Below the pieces are notes generated by a model. The model did not search any database. It saw only the letters and a list, made by a program, of their open reading frames with translations, and was not told the DNA's origin. Below are positions 16,658 through 25,041 of a stretch of 64,000 bases of DNA, one piece after another. The position numbers were made by a program, and so were the translations under genes. The number at the start of each line of letters is the position of its first letter. Within the stretch, counting starts at the first letter, position 1. Source of the DNA: Gluconobacter sp. Gdi (GTDB lineage: Bacteria > Pseudomonadota > Alphaproteobacteria > Acetobacterales > Acetobacteraceae); assembly GCF_014132155.1 (NCBI RefSeq), contig NZ_BLJQ01000001.1, forward strand, positions 434,001 through 498,000, read 5' to 3'.

Positions 16658-19132
16658 ATGCGCTTGATGCTGCTGGCATCTGCATGTCTTCTCCCGACCG
16701 CTCTCGGTGTGGCGGAGGCCCGTTCTGCTCGTCAGCACCAGACATCAGGTGCAACCTCAGGCAACAACGTGATCCAGGCCATTTCGGTCACTGGTAACAC
16801 GCGTATCGAGACCAGCACGGTCCTGTCGTACATGGTTGCCCAGCCAGGTGACTCGTTCAACCAGGACGATCTGGATCGCTCCCTGAAGACGCTCTATGCA
16901 ACGGGCCTTTTCAAGGACGTTACCCTTCACCGTGAGGGCAATACTCTCCTGGTGAATCTGGTTGAGAACCCGATCGTCAATCGCATTGTCTTTGAAGGGA
17001 ATCACGCCCTGAAGGATGAAGATCTCCGCAAGGAAATCAGTCTTCGTCCCCGTGCAGTGTTTTCCTCACAGACCACGGCTGCTGATCGTCAGAAGATCCT
17101 GAACCAGTATGCGGGCAAGGCGCGTTTCGGGGCGACTGTAACGCCGCAGATCATCAAGCTTTCTCATAATCGCGTGGATGTTGTCTTCAAGATCAACGAG
17201 GCTCAGCAGACGCTGATCCATAAGATCGTCTTTGTTGGCAATCATGCGTTCAGTGAAGCCCGTCTGGCTCAGGTGATTTCGTCCAAAGAGAACACCTGGT
17301 ATCGCTTCTTCTCATCTTCTGATGAGTATAATCCTGAGCGTATCAAGTATGACGCAGAGTTGCTGCGCCGCTTCTACCTTCACAACGGATTTGTCGATTT
17401 CCACATGATCGACGCGACGGGCGAGCTTTCTCCCGATCACAAGTCTTTCTACGTGACGTTCACCATCCATGAAGGTGAGCAGTATCGCATCGGCAAGATG
17501 GACGTTCGTTCCACGGTGCGTCGCGTCACGCCGGAAATGATGCGCAAGCACATCGAGCTGTTCAAGCATCAGATCTATGATGGAACTGCCATCCAGCATA
17601 ACACCACGAACATGCAGGAGTGGTTGCAGGCTCAGGGGCATCCGTTTGCGATGGTGCGCTCTGAAATTGCCCGTAATCCGGAAAAGCGGATTGTTGACCT
17701 TCTGTTCGATGTGACTGAAGGGCCGCATGTTTATGTCGAGCGTATCGACATCAACGGCAACACGATCACCCGGGATAATGTGATCCGACGCAATCTGCCC
17801 ATGGCAGAGGGCGACCCGTATACCCCGTTTGACAAGAAGTATTCCAAGCTGGCCCTTCAGGACCTCGGATATTTCAGCACGGTGTCTGTTGATCAGACGC
17901 AGGGCTCCGCTCCTGACCGTGTGAACGTGTCTGCCAACGTGGTCGAGAAGCCGACTGGTGAGTTCTCACTGGGTGGTGGTTACTCCACAGACGTTGGTGT
18001 GCTGGGTAATGCGTCCATCAAGCAGCACAACATGCTTGGCACGGGTATCGACGCCGGTATCTCGGGTACGGTTGCGTACTATGAGAAGCAGGCTGACATC
18101 TCCATTACGGATCCGTACTTCCTGAACCGTAACCTGGTTGCTGGCGCTGATTTCTACTTCATCCAGAATAACTACCAGACGTATCAGAGCTATAAAGAAT
18201 CCCAGTACGGTATGAGCCTGCGTCTGGGGTATGCGTATAACCGCTATCTGTCGCAGTCCTTTAGCTACACGCTGGTCGATCGTCAGGTTGGCAACTTCTA
18301 TGATGCGAAGACCGTGGCTGAGAACCCGGATTACATTGAATGGGTTCCATCCAAGTATGTTCGTGACTCAGCCGGCTGGTCCGTCCTCTCGCAGCTCAGC
18401 ACCTCTCTGACGTATGATCGCCGTGATCGACGCATGAACCCTCATGACGGGTACATGATGAAAGTCGGTGGTGATTTTGCTGGTCTGGGCGGCGATGCGA
18501 AGTACTATCGCGTCAAGGCTGACGGTGCATATTATCTGCCGCTCGACCAGCTTACAGGTAGCCACGACTGGACCCTTCAGTTCAAGGGTGGCGTCGGTTA
18601 CATGGGCGACTGGAGTGACTCCGGGCGCCGTAACATCATCGATAACTTCTACCTGGGTGGTGAAAACCTGCGAGGCTTCTTGCAGGGTGGTGTTGGCCCG
18701 CGTTCGGGGCATATCTGCACCACCGCACAGCGGACTTCGAGCGGATCTTGCCCGACACTCGCCTATCTCCCACGGGCAGGTCAGGAAGATCTGTTGGGTG
18801 GCCGTTTCATGTATACGGCTTCTGCACAGCTTAACTTTCCGATGCCAATGGGTGACGATCTTGGAATTTCCGGTCGTTACTTTGTGGACGCGGGTAGTCT
18901 TTCCAGTGTTCGCGTAAAGCAGAAATATACGGATTACTCACGCCGCGACCAGTCGGGCTACGAATACACCCCGATCACGGGTGACACCATGATCCCGCGT
19001 GTTTCCACGGGCCTCGGTATCTCCTGGAAGAGCCCATTCGGCCTTGTGAATATTGATGGTGCCATACCGCTGCGTAAGGAGAAGGGCGATCGTCTTTACC
19101 CGCTGCGCTTTGGCTTTGGGCAGCAGTTCTAA
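16658..19132 (+). CDS. bamA: Outer membrane protein assembly factor BamA
   Basis: A roughly 824-residue outer membrane protein that folds beta-barrel proteins into the outer membrane. It has a signal peptide (MLLASACLLPTALGVAEA), then five POTRA repeats (about residues 40-390, beginning IQAISVTGNTRIETSTVLSY) and a C-terminal 16-strand barrel that ends in a terminal phenylalanine (RFGFGQQF), the usual recognition signal. The frame stays open to 16532, but the signal peptide fits a start at ATG 16658 (or 16667). No strong ribosome site is visible, so the start is uncertain. Confidence 0.93.
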   Translation: MRLMLLASACLLPTALGVAEARSARQHQTSGATSGNNVIQAISVTGNTRIETSTVLSYMVAQPGDSFNQDDLDRSLKTLYATGLFKDVTLHREGNTLLVNLVENPIVNRIVFEGNHALKDEDLRKEISLRPRAVFSSQTTAADRQKILNQYAGKARFGATVTPQIIKLSHNRVDVVFKINEAQQTLIHKIVFVGNHAFSEARLAQVISSKENTWYRFFSSSDEYNPERIKYDAELLRRFYLHNGFVDFHMIDATGELSPDHKSFYVTFTIHEGEQYRIGKMDVRSTVRRVTPEMMRKHIELFKHQIYDGTAIQHNTTNMQEWLQAQGHPFAMVRSEIARNPEKRIVDLLFDVTEGPHVYVERIDINGNTITRDNVIRRNLPMAEGDPYTPFDKKYSKLALQDLGYFSTVSVDQTQGSAPDRVNVSANVVEKPTGEFSLGGGYSTDVGVLGNASIKQHNMLGTGIDAGISGTVAYYEKQADISITDPYFLNRNLVAGADFYFIQNNYQTYQSYKESQYGMSLRLGYAYNRYLSQSFSYTLVDRQVGNFYDAKTVAENPDYIEWVPSKYVRDSAGWSVLSQLSTSLTYDRRDRRMNPHDGYMMKVGGDFAGLGGDAKYYRVKADGAYYLPLDQLTGSHDWTLQFKGGVGYMGDWSDSGRRNIIDNFYLGGENLRGFLQGGVGPRSGHICTTAQRTSSGSCPTLAYLPRAGQEDLLGGRFMYTASAQLNFPMPMGDDLGISGRYFVDAGSLSSVRVKQKYTDYSRRDQSGYEYTPITGDTMIPRVSTGLGISWKSPFGLVNIDGAIPLRKEKGDRLYPLRFGFGQQF

Positions 19133-19190
19133 GAACTGCGTGTCTGACTTCGAGCTCCAAGCACTTCCATCCCCTTTCCCAGAGGTGGTT

Positions 19191-20102
19191 ATGACCTTTA
19201 TTTCCCTGATGCGCCCGGCCTCGGTCGGTGCGCTTCTGGCTGCGACGGTTCTTGCTGTTGCACCCGCTGCTCACGCCCAGGCCGCCAACAACGGTGGATG
19301 GTTTGTTCCCAAGGCCGCACATCCGGATGCACCGGCTGCTGCACGTCCGGCACCTCGCCGCAGTGTGCCCATGGCTGAGGCGCCTGTTGAAGACGAGCAG
19401 GCTGCTCCGAATGCACAGCAGGCTCCCCCGGTTCTGCCGTTGCCGCCGATCCCTAATCCGCCAACTGTTGCGAAGGGCGCTGCGCCACCAGCTGCAGTCA
19501 TTGGTGTGATCAATGTTCAGGCTGTCATGCAGATGTCGTCTGCTGCGCAGGAGATCCAGCAGGTTCTTGGCGCACGTCGTGACAAGCTGGCACAGGCTGT
19601 GCAGCGTGAAGAGGGTGCGTGGCGTGGTGAGCAGCAGAAGCTGCAATCCGAAGCCCGCAGTCTTACAGCTGACCAGATCCAGCTTCGTGAGCGCCATCTT
19701 CAGGAGCGTCGCGCCAAGGATCAGCGAGATTTTGGTAATCAGGCTCGTATTGTTCAGGAAGCTGCGCAGGTTGCCTTCCACCAGATCGAGCGTGAGCTTG
19801 AACAGGGTAACGGCATCATTGCCGCGGTTGCCGGTGCGCATAACATGAACCTGGTTCTGCATGCCGAGCAGGTTGTGCTGCATGTGGGCGAGCAGGACAT
19901 CACGGAAGAAGTGGCAAACCAGCTGAACAAGACGCTGCCGCACGTGTTTATTCCTGACGAAGGCGTGGATCCTGAGCAACTCGCCAAGTCTGGCAAGATG
20001 CCAACGACGGCAGACGAACAGCGTGCGCCGCAGGGTCCTGAACAGGCAGCGCCAGCTTCGGCTCCCGCGCAGCCTGAGTCCGTTCTCCGGCAGCATCGCT
20101 GA
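19191..20102 (+). CDS. OmpH/Skp family periplasmic chaperone with long Pro/Ala-rich flanks
   Basis: A 303-residue exported protein. After a signal peptide (ending APAAHAQA) comes a ~75-residue Pro/Ala-rich linker, then the Skp-like core: [20 protein letters not shown] followed by a long charged coiled coil (about residues 125-215) and a return strand [21 protein letters not shown]. Skp binds unfolded outer membrane proteins and delivers them to BamA. Typical Skp is about 160-200 residues; the extra length is in both low-complexity ends. ATG 19191 is preceded by AGAGGTGG. Its position between bamA and lpxD is the standard one. Confidence 0.87.
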   Translation: MTFISLMRPASVGALLAATVLAVAPAAHAQAANNGGWFVPKAAHPDAPAAARPAPRRSVPMAEAPVEDEQAAPNAQQAPPVLPLPPIPNPPTVAKGAAPPAAVIGVINVQAVMQMSSAAQEIQQVLGARRDKLAQAVQREEGAWRGEQQKLQSEARSLTADQIQLRERHLQERRAKDQRDFGNQARIVQEAAQVAFHQIERELEQGNGIIAAVAGAHNMNLVLHAEQVVLHVGEQDITEEVANQLNKTLPHVFIPDEGVDPEQLAKSGKMPTTADEQRAPQGPEQAAPASAPAQPESVLRQHR

Positions 20103-20113
20103 GGCCTGATCCC

Positions 20114-21175
20114 GTGGCTGATAAGGTACTCACCGAAAACCGACCTGGTGATGAGCGCTTCTTCCTGAGAGCTGGACCTTTTGGTCTGGCTCATCTTGCG
20201 GAAGTATCGGGAAGCGAGGTTCGTCCTGCTGCTGAAGGGCAGGAGGATCCAGTCAGTTTCCGCGGGGTTGCCCCATTGCACGTTGCGGGACCGGAAGACG
20301 TGAGTTTTCTGGATAATCGCCGCTACCTGCCTCTTCTGGAAAAAACGCGTGCAGGGGTGGTCATTCTTGCGCCGGCTTTTGCCGACAAGCTGCCAGCACA
20401 TACGGCGGGCCTTGTCTGCAAAACGCCCTACCTTGCATGGGCACGCATTGCAGCGCTCTTTCATCCTGCACCGTCATCGACGGGTGTTCGTCATCCTTCG
20501 GCTTATGTCAGTGAGACAGCTGAGATCGGTGAGAATGTCGAGATTGGGGCTTTCGCTGTTGTCGAAGACGGCGCGAAAATTGGCTCGGGCACACTGATTG
20601 GTGCGCATGCCGTGATTGGTCGGAGTGTCGAGATCGGTGAGCGTTGCCGCATTGGCAGCCATGTCAGTCTGACGCACGCCCGTGTCGGGAACCGGGTAAC
20701 ATTGTATCCCGGCGCGCGCATTGGTCAGGACGGATTTGGTTTTGCTGTCGGTCCTGCTGGTTTCGAGACCGTGCCGCAGCTTGGTCTGGTTGTCATTGAG
20801 GACGACGTTGAGATCGGTGCTAACTCAACGATTGATCGTGGCTCCATGCGCGATACGATCATTGGGGCAGGCACGCGGATCGATAATCTGGTTCAGATCG
20901 GACACAATGCCCAGCTCGGAAAATGCTGCATTGTTGTTTCGCAGGCTGGTATTTCCGGCTCGACCGAGCTTGGCGATTTCGTCACGATCGCTGCTCAGGC
21001 CGGCCTGATCGGTCACATCAAGATTGGTGACAAGGCCCGTGTTGGGGCTCAGTGCGGTGTCATGTCTGACGTGGATGCGGGAGCGGATGTTATCGGTAGC
21101 CCCGCCATGCCCTTCCGGGAATTCTTCCGGAACGTAGCCACTTTGCGGAAGCTCTCCCGCAAAAGCGGCGACTGA
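20114..21175 (+). CDS. lpxD: UDP-3-O-acylglucosamine N-acyltransferase LpxD
   Basis: A 353-residue left-handed beta-helix acyltransferase, third step of lipid A synthesis. An N-terminal uridine-binding domain (about 1-115, with [16 protein letters not shown]) is followed by many hexapeptide repeats ([20 protein letters not shown] and onward) and the catalytic-His region [14 protein letters not shown]. The start is GTG 20114. The N-terminus is slightly long compared with E. coli. Confidence 0.95.
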   Translation: MADKVLTENRPGDERFFLRAGPFGLAHLAEVSGSEVRPAAEGQEDPVSFRGVAPLHVAGPEDVSFLDNRRYLPLLEKTRAGVVILAPAFADKLPAHTAGLVCKTPYLAWARIAALFHPAPSSTGVRHPSAYVSETAEIGENVEIGAFAVVEDGAKIGSGTLIGAHAVIGRSVEIGERCRIGSHVSLTHARVGNRVTLYPGARIGQDGFGFAVGPAGFETVPQLGLVVIEDDVEIGANSTIDRGSMRDTIIGAGTRIDNLVQIGHNAQLGKCCIVVSQAGISGSTELGDFVTIAAQAGLIGHIKIGDKARVGAQCGVMSDVDAGADVIGSPAMPFREFFRNVATLRKLSRKSGD

Positions 21176-21277
21176 CCTTTCCGGTGACGGATGGTATCCC
21201 GTAGCCAGTTTTGCTAAGGGAGGCCATCCGCACTGCTCGGAGAGCAGAAAACTGACAAAATTTTCCCTTAGAAGGGC

Positions 21278-21796
21278 ATGGTGAACAAAATGGATCGAGT
21301 GGACGCTCCGGCTGAAAAGACGACCCCGGCAGAAGGGGCTTCGGGAACGCATCAGGTTCCTGAGAGCATCGACATTCTGCAGATCATGCAGGCGATCCCT
21401 CATCGCTATCCGTTCCTGCTGATCGACAAGATGCAGGAAATCAAGGCTGGTGAGTCCGCTGTTGGCATCAAGAACGTCACAGTGAACGAGCCCTTCTTTC
21501 AGGGGCATTTTCCTTCCCATCCGGTGATGCCTGGCGTTCTGATCATCGAAGCCATGGCTCAGACAGCTGCGACGCTTGTTGTCCTGACGCTTGGCAAGGC
21601 CTTCGAAGGGAAGCTGGTATATTTCATGACCATTGAAGGCGCCAAGTTCCGCCGTCCGGTTGGGCCGGGTGATCAGCTTCGTATTGAAGTGGTCAAAGAG
21701 CGGTCGCGGGCGAATGTCTGGAAATTCAAGGGCATTGCACGTGTTGACGGCGTTGCCGTTGCAGAGGCAACCTTCAGTGCCATGATCATGGGCTGA
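21278..21796 (+). CDS. fabZ: 3-hydroxyacyl-[acyl-carrier-protein] dehydratase FabZ
   Basis: A hot-dog fold dehydratase of type II fatty acid synthesis, up to 172 residues. The core begins IDILQIMQAIPHRYPFLLID, with the catalytic His in PHRYPFLL and the catalytic Glu helix in GHFPSHPVMPGVLIIEAMAQ. About 25 residues of N-terminal tail precede the core. Both ATG 21278 and ATG 21290 are possible; the ribosome site AGAAGGG is too close to the first and somewhat far from the second. It lies in the usual lpxD-fabZ-lpxA order. Confidence 0.94.
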   Translation: MVNKMDRVDAPAEKTTPAEGASGTHQVPESIDILQIMQAIPHRYPFLLIDKMQEIKAGESAVGIKNVTVNEPFFQGHFPSHPVMPGVLIIEAMAQTAATLVVLTLGKAFEGKLVYFMTIEGAKFRRPVGPGDQLRIEVVKERSRANVWKFKGIARVDGVAVAEATFSAMIMG

Positions 21797-21800
21797 ACTG

Positions 21801-22658
21801 ATGCAGATTGCAGGAAAACGATCCGATAGCGCTGAGATTCACGCGACTGCTCTTGTCGATGAACGTGCCCGAATTGGGGAAAATGTTCGCATTGGCCCGT
21901 GGTGCATCGTCGGGCCTCACGTGACACTTGGCGACGGTGTGCACCTGCATGCTTCGGTGATTGTCGATGGGCACACGACCCTTCGTGAGGAAGTAGAAGT
22001 CTATCCCTTCGTCACGATCGGCATGGCACCGCAGGATCTCAAATACGCTGGAGAGCCGACGCTCTGCGAGATCGGTGCGAGAACGATCATCCGTGAAAAC
22101 GTTACCATTCATCGTGGAACGGCGCAGGGACATGCACTGACGAAAATTGGCGCGTCCTGCCTGATCATGGCAAATGCTCATGTGGCGCATGACTGTGTTC
22201 TCGGTGATCGTGTGATCATCGTGAACAATGTTGTCATGGGCGGCCATGTCGAGATTGCTGACGATGCAAAGGTGATGGGATCAGCAGCGCTCCATCAGTT
22301 CGTGCGCATTGGTCGCGGCGCTGTCGTAGGTGGCGTCTGTGGCGTCGAAATGGATGTCATCCCCTACGGAAGTGTTCTCGGGAATCGTGCCCGTCTGGTC
22401 GGACTGAACTGGATCGGGCTGAAGCGCTCTGGCGTCGGCCCGGAAGAAATGCAGGCCATGCGTCGCGCCTTTCGGACACTCTACCCTCGGCATGGCAGCA
22501 CGGAGGTTGTGCTGGAAGCCCGCATTGCAGATGTACGGCGGGAGTATGGTCATTTGCCGCGTATTGCTGAGATGCTGGACTTTATGGAAGCGCCAAGCCG
22601 CCGCGGGCTGACACGTGTGGCCCGTAATGAGGGGCTTTCCGAAACCGAAGGGGCCTGA
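21801..22658 (+). CDS. lpxA: Acyl-ACP:UDP-N-acetylglucosamine O-acyltransferase LpxA
   Basis: A 285-residue left-handed beta-helix enzyme catalysing the first step of lipid A synthesis. Hexapeptide repeats start IHATALVDERARIGENVRIG. The catalytic region is NVTIHRGTAQGHALTKIG and ANAHVAHDCVLGDRVI, and the C-terminal helical part has RLVGLNWIGLKRSG. It starts four bases after the fabZ stop. Family length is about 260, so the C-terminus is slightly extended. Confidence 0.95.
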   Translation: MQIAGKRSDSAEIHATALVDERARIGENVRIGPWCIVGPHVTLGDGVHLHASVIVDGHTTLREEVEVYPFVTIGMAPQDLKYAGEPTLCEIGARTIIRENVTIHRGTAQGHALTKIGASCLIMANAHVAHDCVLGDRVIIVNNVVMGGHVEIADDAKVMGSAALHQFVRIGRGAVVGGVCGVEMDVIPYGSVLGNRARLVGLNWIGLKRSGVGPEEMQAMRRAFRTLYPRHGSTEVVLEARIADVRREYGHLPRIAEMLDFMEAPSRRGLTRVARNEGLSETEGA

Positions 22659-22660
22659 GC

Positions 22661-23506
22661 GTGATGGGGGCAGGTTGCGTCGGTATTCTGGCCGGGGCGG
22701 GCCCCTTGCCTGCAAAGGTCGCTGCGGCTGCCCTGGAAAAGGGAAAGTCGGTTTTTGTGGTCGGCTTTCGTGATTTTGCGGACATGGCCCGTCTGGCACC
22801 TTATCCACATGAAATCATCCGCCTTGCTGCTGTAGGAGAAATCTTGGCAGCCCTTAAAAAGCATGGATGCCGGGAACTGGTTCTGATCGGACCGGTTCGA
22901 CGCCCTGCGTGGCGTGACCTTCGCCCTGATGCGGAAGGGGCGCGTGTTCTTGCACGTTTGGGACGTGCGATCTTCCTTGGCGATGACGGGCTTCTCGGAG
23001 CAGTTGTGCGCGTGCTCGGGGAAGAAGGGTTCATTGTTCGCGGCGCCCACGAATTCCTTGATCATGCGACCGGTAAGAGCGGGACGCTTGGTCGCGTTGT
23101 GCCAGACGAACAGGCGCGTCAGGACATAGCACGTGGTGTTCAGGTGCTGCGGGCCATGGCTGCGCTGGATATTGGGCAGGGGTGTGTCGTTCAGAGCGGT
23201 CTGGTTCTGGCTGTCGAAGCTCTTGAGGGCACGGATGCCATGCTGGGACGCTGCGGCAAACTGATGCAGGCTGGCAGTGGCGGCGTTCTTATCAAAATGC
23301 CCAAAAGCGGACAGGACCTGAGGGCAGATATGCCGACAATAGGTCCTGAGACGCTGGAAAATGCGGCCCGGAACGGATTGAGGGGCGTTGCGTTTCAGCC
23401 TGGTGTCACGTTGTTGACAGACCCTGACCGCTGCGTCGCCTTGGCTGACCGATACGGGCTATTCCTTTACGGGCTGACAAGCGAAGATCTGAAAGAAGAA
23501 AAATGA
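22661..23506 (+). CDS. lpxI: UDP-2,3-diacylglucosamine pyrophosphatase LpxI (DUF1009)
   Basis: A 281-residue enzyme that removes UMP from UDP-2,3-diacylglucosamine, the alphaproteobacterial alternative to LpxH. Marks: GILAGAGPLPAKVAAAALEKG at the N-terminus, ELVLIGPVRRPAWRDLRPD in the middle, and the C-terminal domain with DIGQGCVVQSGLVLAVEALEGTDAML (quoted in part) and KMPKSGQDLRADMPTIGPET. GTG 22661 and ATG 22664 are both possible; GAAGGGG lies just upstream. lpxB, which often follows, is not here. Confidence 0.93.
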   Translation: MMGAGCVGILAGAGPLPAKVAAAALEKGKSVFVVGFRDFADMARLAPYPHEIIRLAAVGEILAALKKHGCRELVLIGPVRRPAWRDLRPDAEGARVLARLGRAIFLGDDGLLGAVVRVLGEEGFIVRGAHEFLDHATGKSGTLGRVVPDEQARQDIARGVQVLRAMAALDIGQGCVVQSGLVLAVEALEGTDAMLGRCGKLMQAGSGGVLIKMPKSGQDLRADMPTIGPETLENAARNGLRGVAFQPGVTLLTDPDRCVALADRYGLFLYGLTSEDLKEEK

Positions 23507-23892
23507 GCACATTTCTGCACACGATGGTTCGTATTCGAGACATTGATCGCAGTCTGGCGTTCTACAGCCTTCTTGGCATGAAAGAACTGCGCCGCAAGGA
23601 AGTTCGTGAAGGCCGTTACACACTCGTTTTCATTGGATTCGCTGATAATGAGAACGGACAGGCTGAAATTGAGCTGACCTATAACTGGGATCAGGAAACG
23701 GATTACGACGTCGGCACGGGATTCGGCCATTTTGCGATTGGCGTCTCGGATGTGGCCGCGCTTGTAGAGGCTGTCCGGATTGGTGGCGGCAAAGTGACCC
23801 GTGAAGCCGGGCCACTGAAGTTCGGCACGATCATCATTGCCTTCGTGGAAGATCCAGACGGCTACAAGATTGAGCTTATTGAGAAGAAGTAG
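23503..23892 (+). CDS. gloA: Lactoylglutathione lyase (glyoxalase I)
   Basis: A 129-residue metalloenzyme that isomerises the methylglyoxal-glutathione adduct to S-lactoylglutathione. Metal ligands are visible as His in FLHTMVRIRDIDRSLAFY, Glu in QAEIELTYNWD, His in GTGFGHFAIGV and Glu in DPDGYKIELIEK. Four-base ATGA overlap with lpxI. The last 17 bases overlap the convergent H-box gene. Confidence 0.94.
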   Translation: MSTFLHTMVRIRDIDRSLAFYSLLGMKELRRKEVREGRYTLVFIGFADNENGQAEIELTYNWDQETDYDVGTGFGHFAIGVSDVAALVEAVRIGGGKVTREAGPLKFGTIIIAFVEDPDGYKIELIEKK

Positions 23893-24085
23893 GTTTCTTC
23901 AGGAGGCGCAGTGCTTTTTCCAGCGCCTCGACAATTGTTCCTGCATGTTTTCTGACGGATTCGTCTGAATGGGATGTCAAGATGTCCGCACACAGCATCG
24001 CCGGGGACAGGGCATTTCGCAGATCATGTCGAAATGCCTTGGAGTCGTCAGTTGATGACGGTGGCGGAGCGGGATTTTGGCTCAT
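23876..24085 (-). CDS. Small stand-alone histidine-kinase H-box-like protein, 69 residues
   Basis: It begins MSQNPAPPPSSTDDSKAF and continues RHDLRNALSPAMLCADILTS, which resembles the H-box helix of HisKA-type dimerisation domains (HDLRNxL with phosphorylatable His), then a second helix HAGTIVEALEKALRLLKK. There is no room for an ATP-binding domain, so it cannot be a kinase itself; a phosphotransfer or decoy role is a guess. ATG 24085 is chosen because AGGA lies about ten bases upstream; ATG 24139 is an alternative. I do not know a named family for it. Confidence 0.6.
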   Translation of the reverse strand: MSQNPAPPPSSTDDSKAFRHDLRNALSPAMLCADILTSHSDESVRKHAGTIVEALEKALRLLKKPTSSQ

Positions 24086-24111
24086 ATCCTTAAGTTCCTG
24101 AGAGTGTAGCA

Positions 24112-24140
24112 TTGACAGGGAAGGGTCGGGTGAGTACAAG
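24112..24140 (+). promoter_or_regulatory. Predicted sigma-70 promoter of rpmH
   Basis: A perfect TTGACA (24112-24117), a 17-base spacer and TACAAG (24135-24140, 4/6 match) make the best sigma-70 type promoter seen in this window. The leader to rpmH is about 80 nt and contains a GC-only stem (CGGGCG 24157-24162 with CGCCCG 24170-24175). A strong promoter fits a ribosomal protein gene. Confidence 0.65.
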
Positions 24141-24227
24141 CCCGGGTCTCATTCACCGGGCGTTTCGTGCGCCCGATCGACGCGGATGTCCAGAGAGGCG
24201 TCTGCATGGTTTTAAAGGATCGATGTC

Positions 24228-24362
24228 ATGAAGCGCACGTATCAACCCTCCAAGCTGGTTCGTAAGCGTCGTCACGGTTTCCGTGCACGCACTGCTACAG
24301 TCGGTGGCCGCCGCGTGCTGGCAAACCGTCGCACCAAGGGCCGCTCGAAGCTCTCCGCCTGA
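24228..24362 (+). CDS. rpmH: 50S ribosomal protein L34
   Basis: A 44-residue very basic protein starting [20 protein letters not shown] and ending GRSKLSA, an unmistakable L34. It is the first gene of the conserved rpmH-rnpA-yidD-yidC cluster. Its TGA stop (24360-24362) overlaps the apparent CTG start of rnpA. Confidence 0.97.
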   Translation: MKRTYQPSKLVRKRRHGFRARTATVGGRRVLANRRTKGRSKLSA

Positions 24363-24706
24363 GCCAGAACCACACAGCTGGCCGCCTGAAAAAGCGGCCG
24401 CAGTTTCTGCGTGTTGCCGGGAAGGGACATAAGGTCGCTACCCCGGGAATGGTTGTGCAGATGCTGCAGGATGATAGCCAGCCTGATAGCCGTGTCGGCT
24501 TTACCGTCACGAAAAAGGTTGGAAACTCTGTCATCCGCAACCGCACAAAACGCCGCCTCCGAGAGGCGTTGCGTCTTGTAGCGCGTGAGGACGGTCTTCC
24601 TTCGGGAGACTTTGTCCTGATCGGCCGTGATGGTACGCGCCGACGAGAATTTTCCCTTCTTCAGGATGATCTTCGTAAAGCGCTCCGCAAGGGCTTGGAA
24701 AAATGA
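24359..24706 (+). CDS. rnpA: Ribonuclease P protein component, apparent CTG start
   Basis: The protein subunit of RNase P, which with its RNA matures tRNA 5' ends. The conserved core is [15 protein letters not shown], then [20 protein letters not shown] and RRLREALRL. The first ATG in frame is 24449, which would delete the conserved RLKKRxxFLRV segment. Upstream to the in-frame stop at 24263 there is no ATG, GTG or TTG, only CTG codons (24293, 24359, 24386). CTG 24359 forms a CTGA overlap with the rpmH stop, the same geometry as the ATGA overlaps elsewhere in this window, and gives 115 residues. It overlaps yidD by four bases. Confidence 0.85.
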   Translation: MSQNHTAGRLKKRPQFLRVAGKGHKVATPGMVVQMLQDDSQPDSRVGFTVTKKVGNSVIRNRTKRRLREALRLVAREDGLPSGDFVLIGRDGTRRREFSLLQDDLRKALRKGLEK

Positions 24707-24951
24707 CACGCCTTTTCAATAAGGCTGTCACTGTCTTCCTGCTTGCGTTGATCGACGCTTACAAGCTGTTCATCAGTCCCTATCTGGGTCGAAACTGTCG
24801 TTTCGAACCGGGGTGCAGCACCTATGCCATCATGGCAATCAAAGGGCATGGGCCTGTTCGGGGCGGCTGGCTGGCATTGAAGAGAATCCTCCGCTGTCAC
24901 CCCTGGTCAAAAGGGGGATGTGACCTCCCGCCCGAGGCTCATCGGCATTAA
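24703..24951 (+). CDS. yidD: Membrane protein insertion efficiency factor YidD
   Basis: An 82-residue protein with the family core [35 protein letters not shown] and [13 protein letters not shown]. YidD is a small membrane-associated protein that helps YidC-dependent insertion. Three or more conserved cysteines are present. ATGA overlap with rnpA; yidC follows after 90 bases. Confidence 0.95.
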   Translation: MTRLFNKAVTVFLLALIDAYKLFISPYLGRNCRFEPGCSTYAIMAIKGHGPVRGGWLALKRILRCHPWSKGGCDLPPEAHRH

Positions 24952-25041
24952 AAACGCGTGCGCCTATTGTTTTGGTAACGGTTTTCGGCCACTTGAGGCT
25001 CAGCATTCCTCCGTTAGAGACGAAAGACCGGCATCAGCCCG

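Noticed and set aside
18975-20096. Long open frame on the minus strand opposite bamA/skp
   Set aside because: Opposite two well-supported genes, Arg/Leu/Ser-rich composition, no start signal; a composition artefact.
24449-24706. rnpA starting at ATG 24449
   Set aside because: Removes the conserved [11 protein letters not shown] segment that is part of the RnpA fold.
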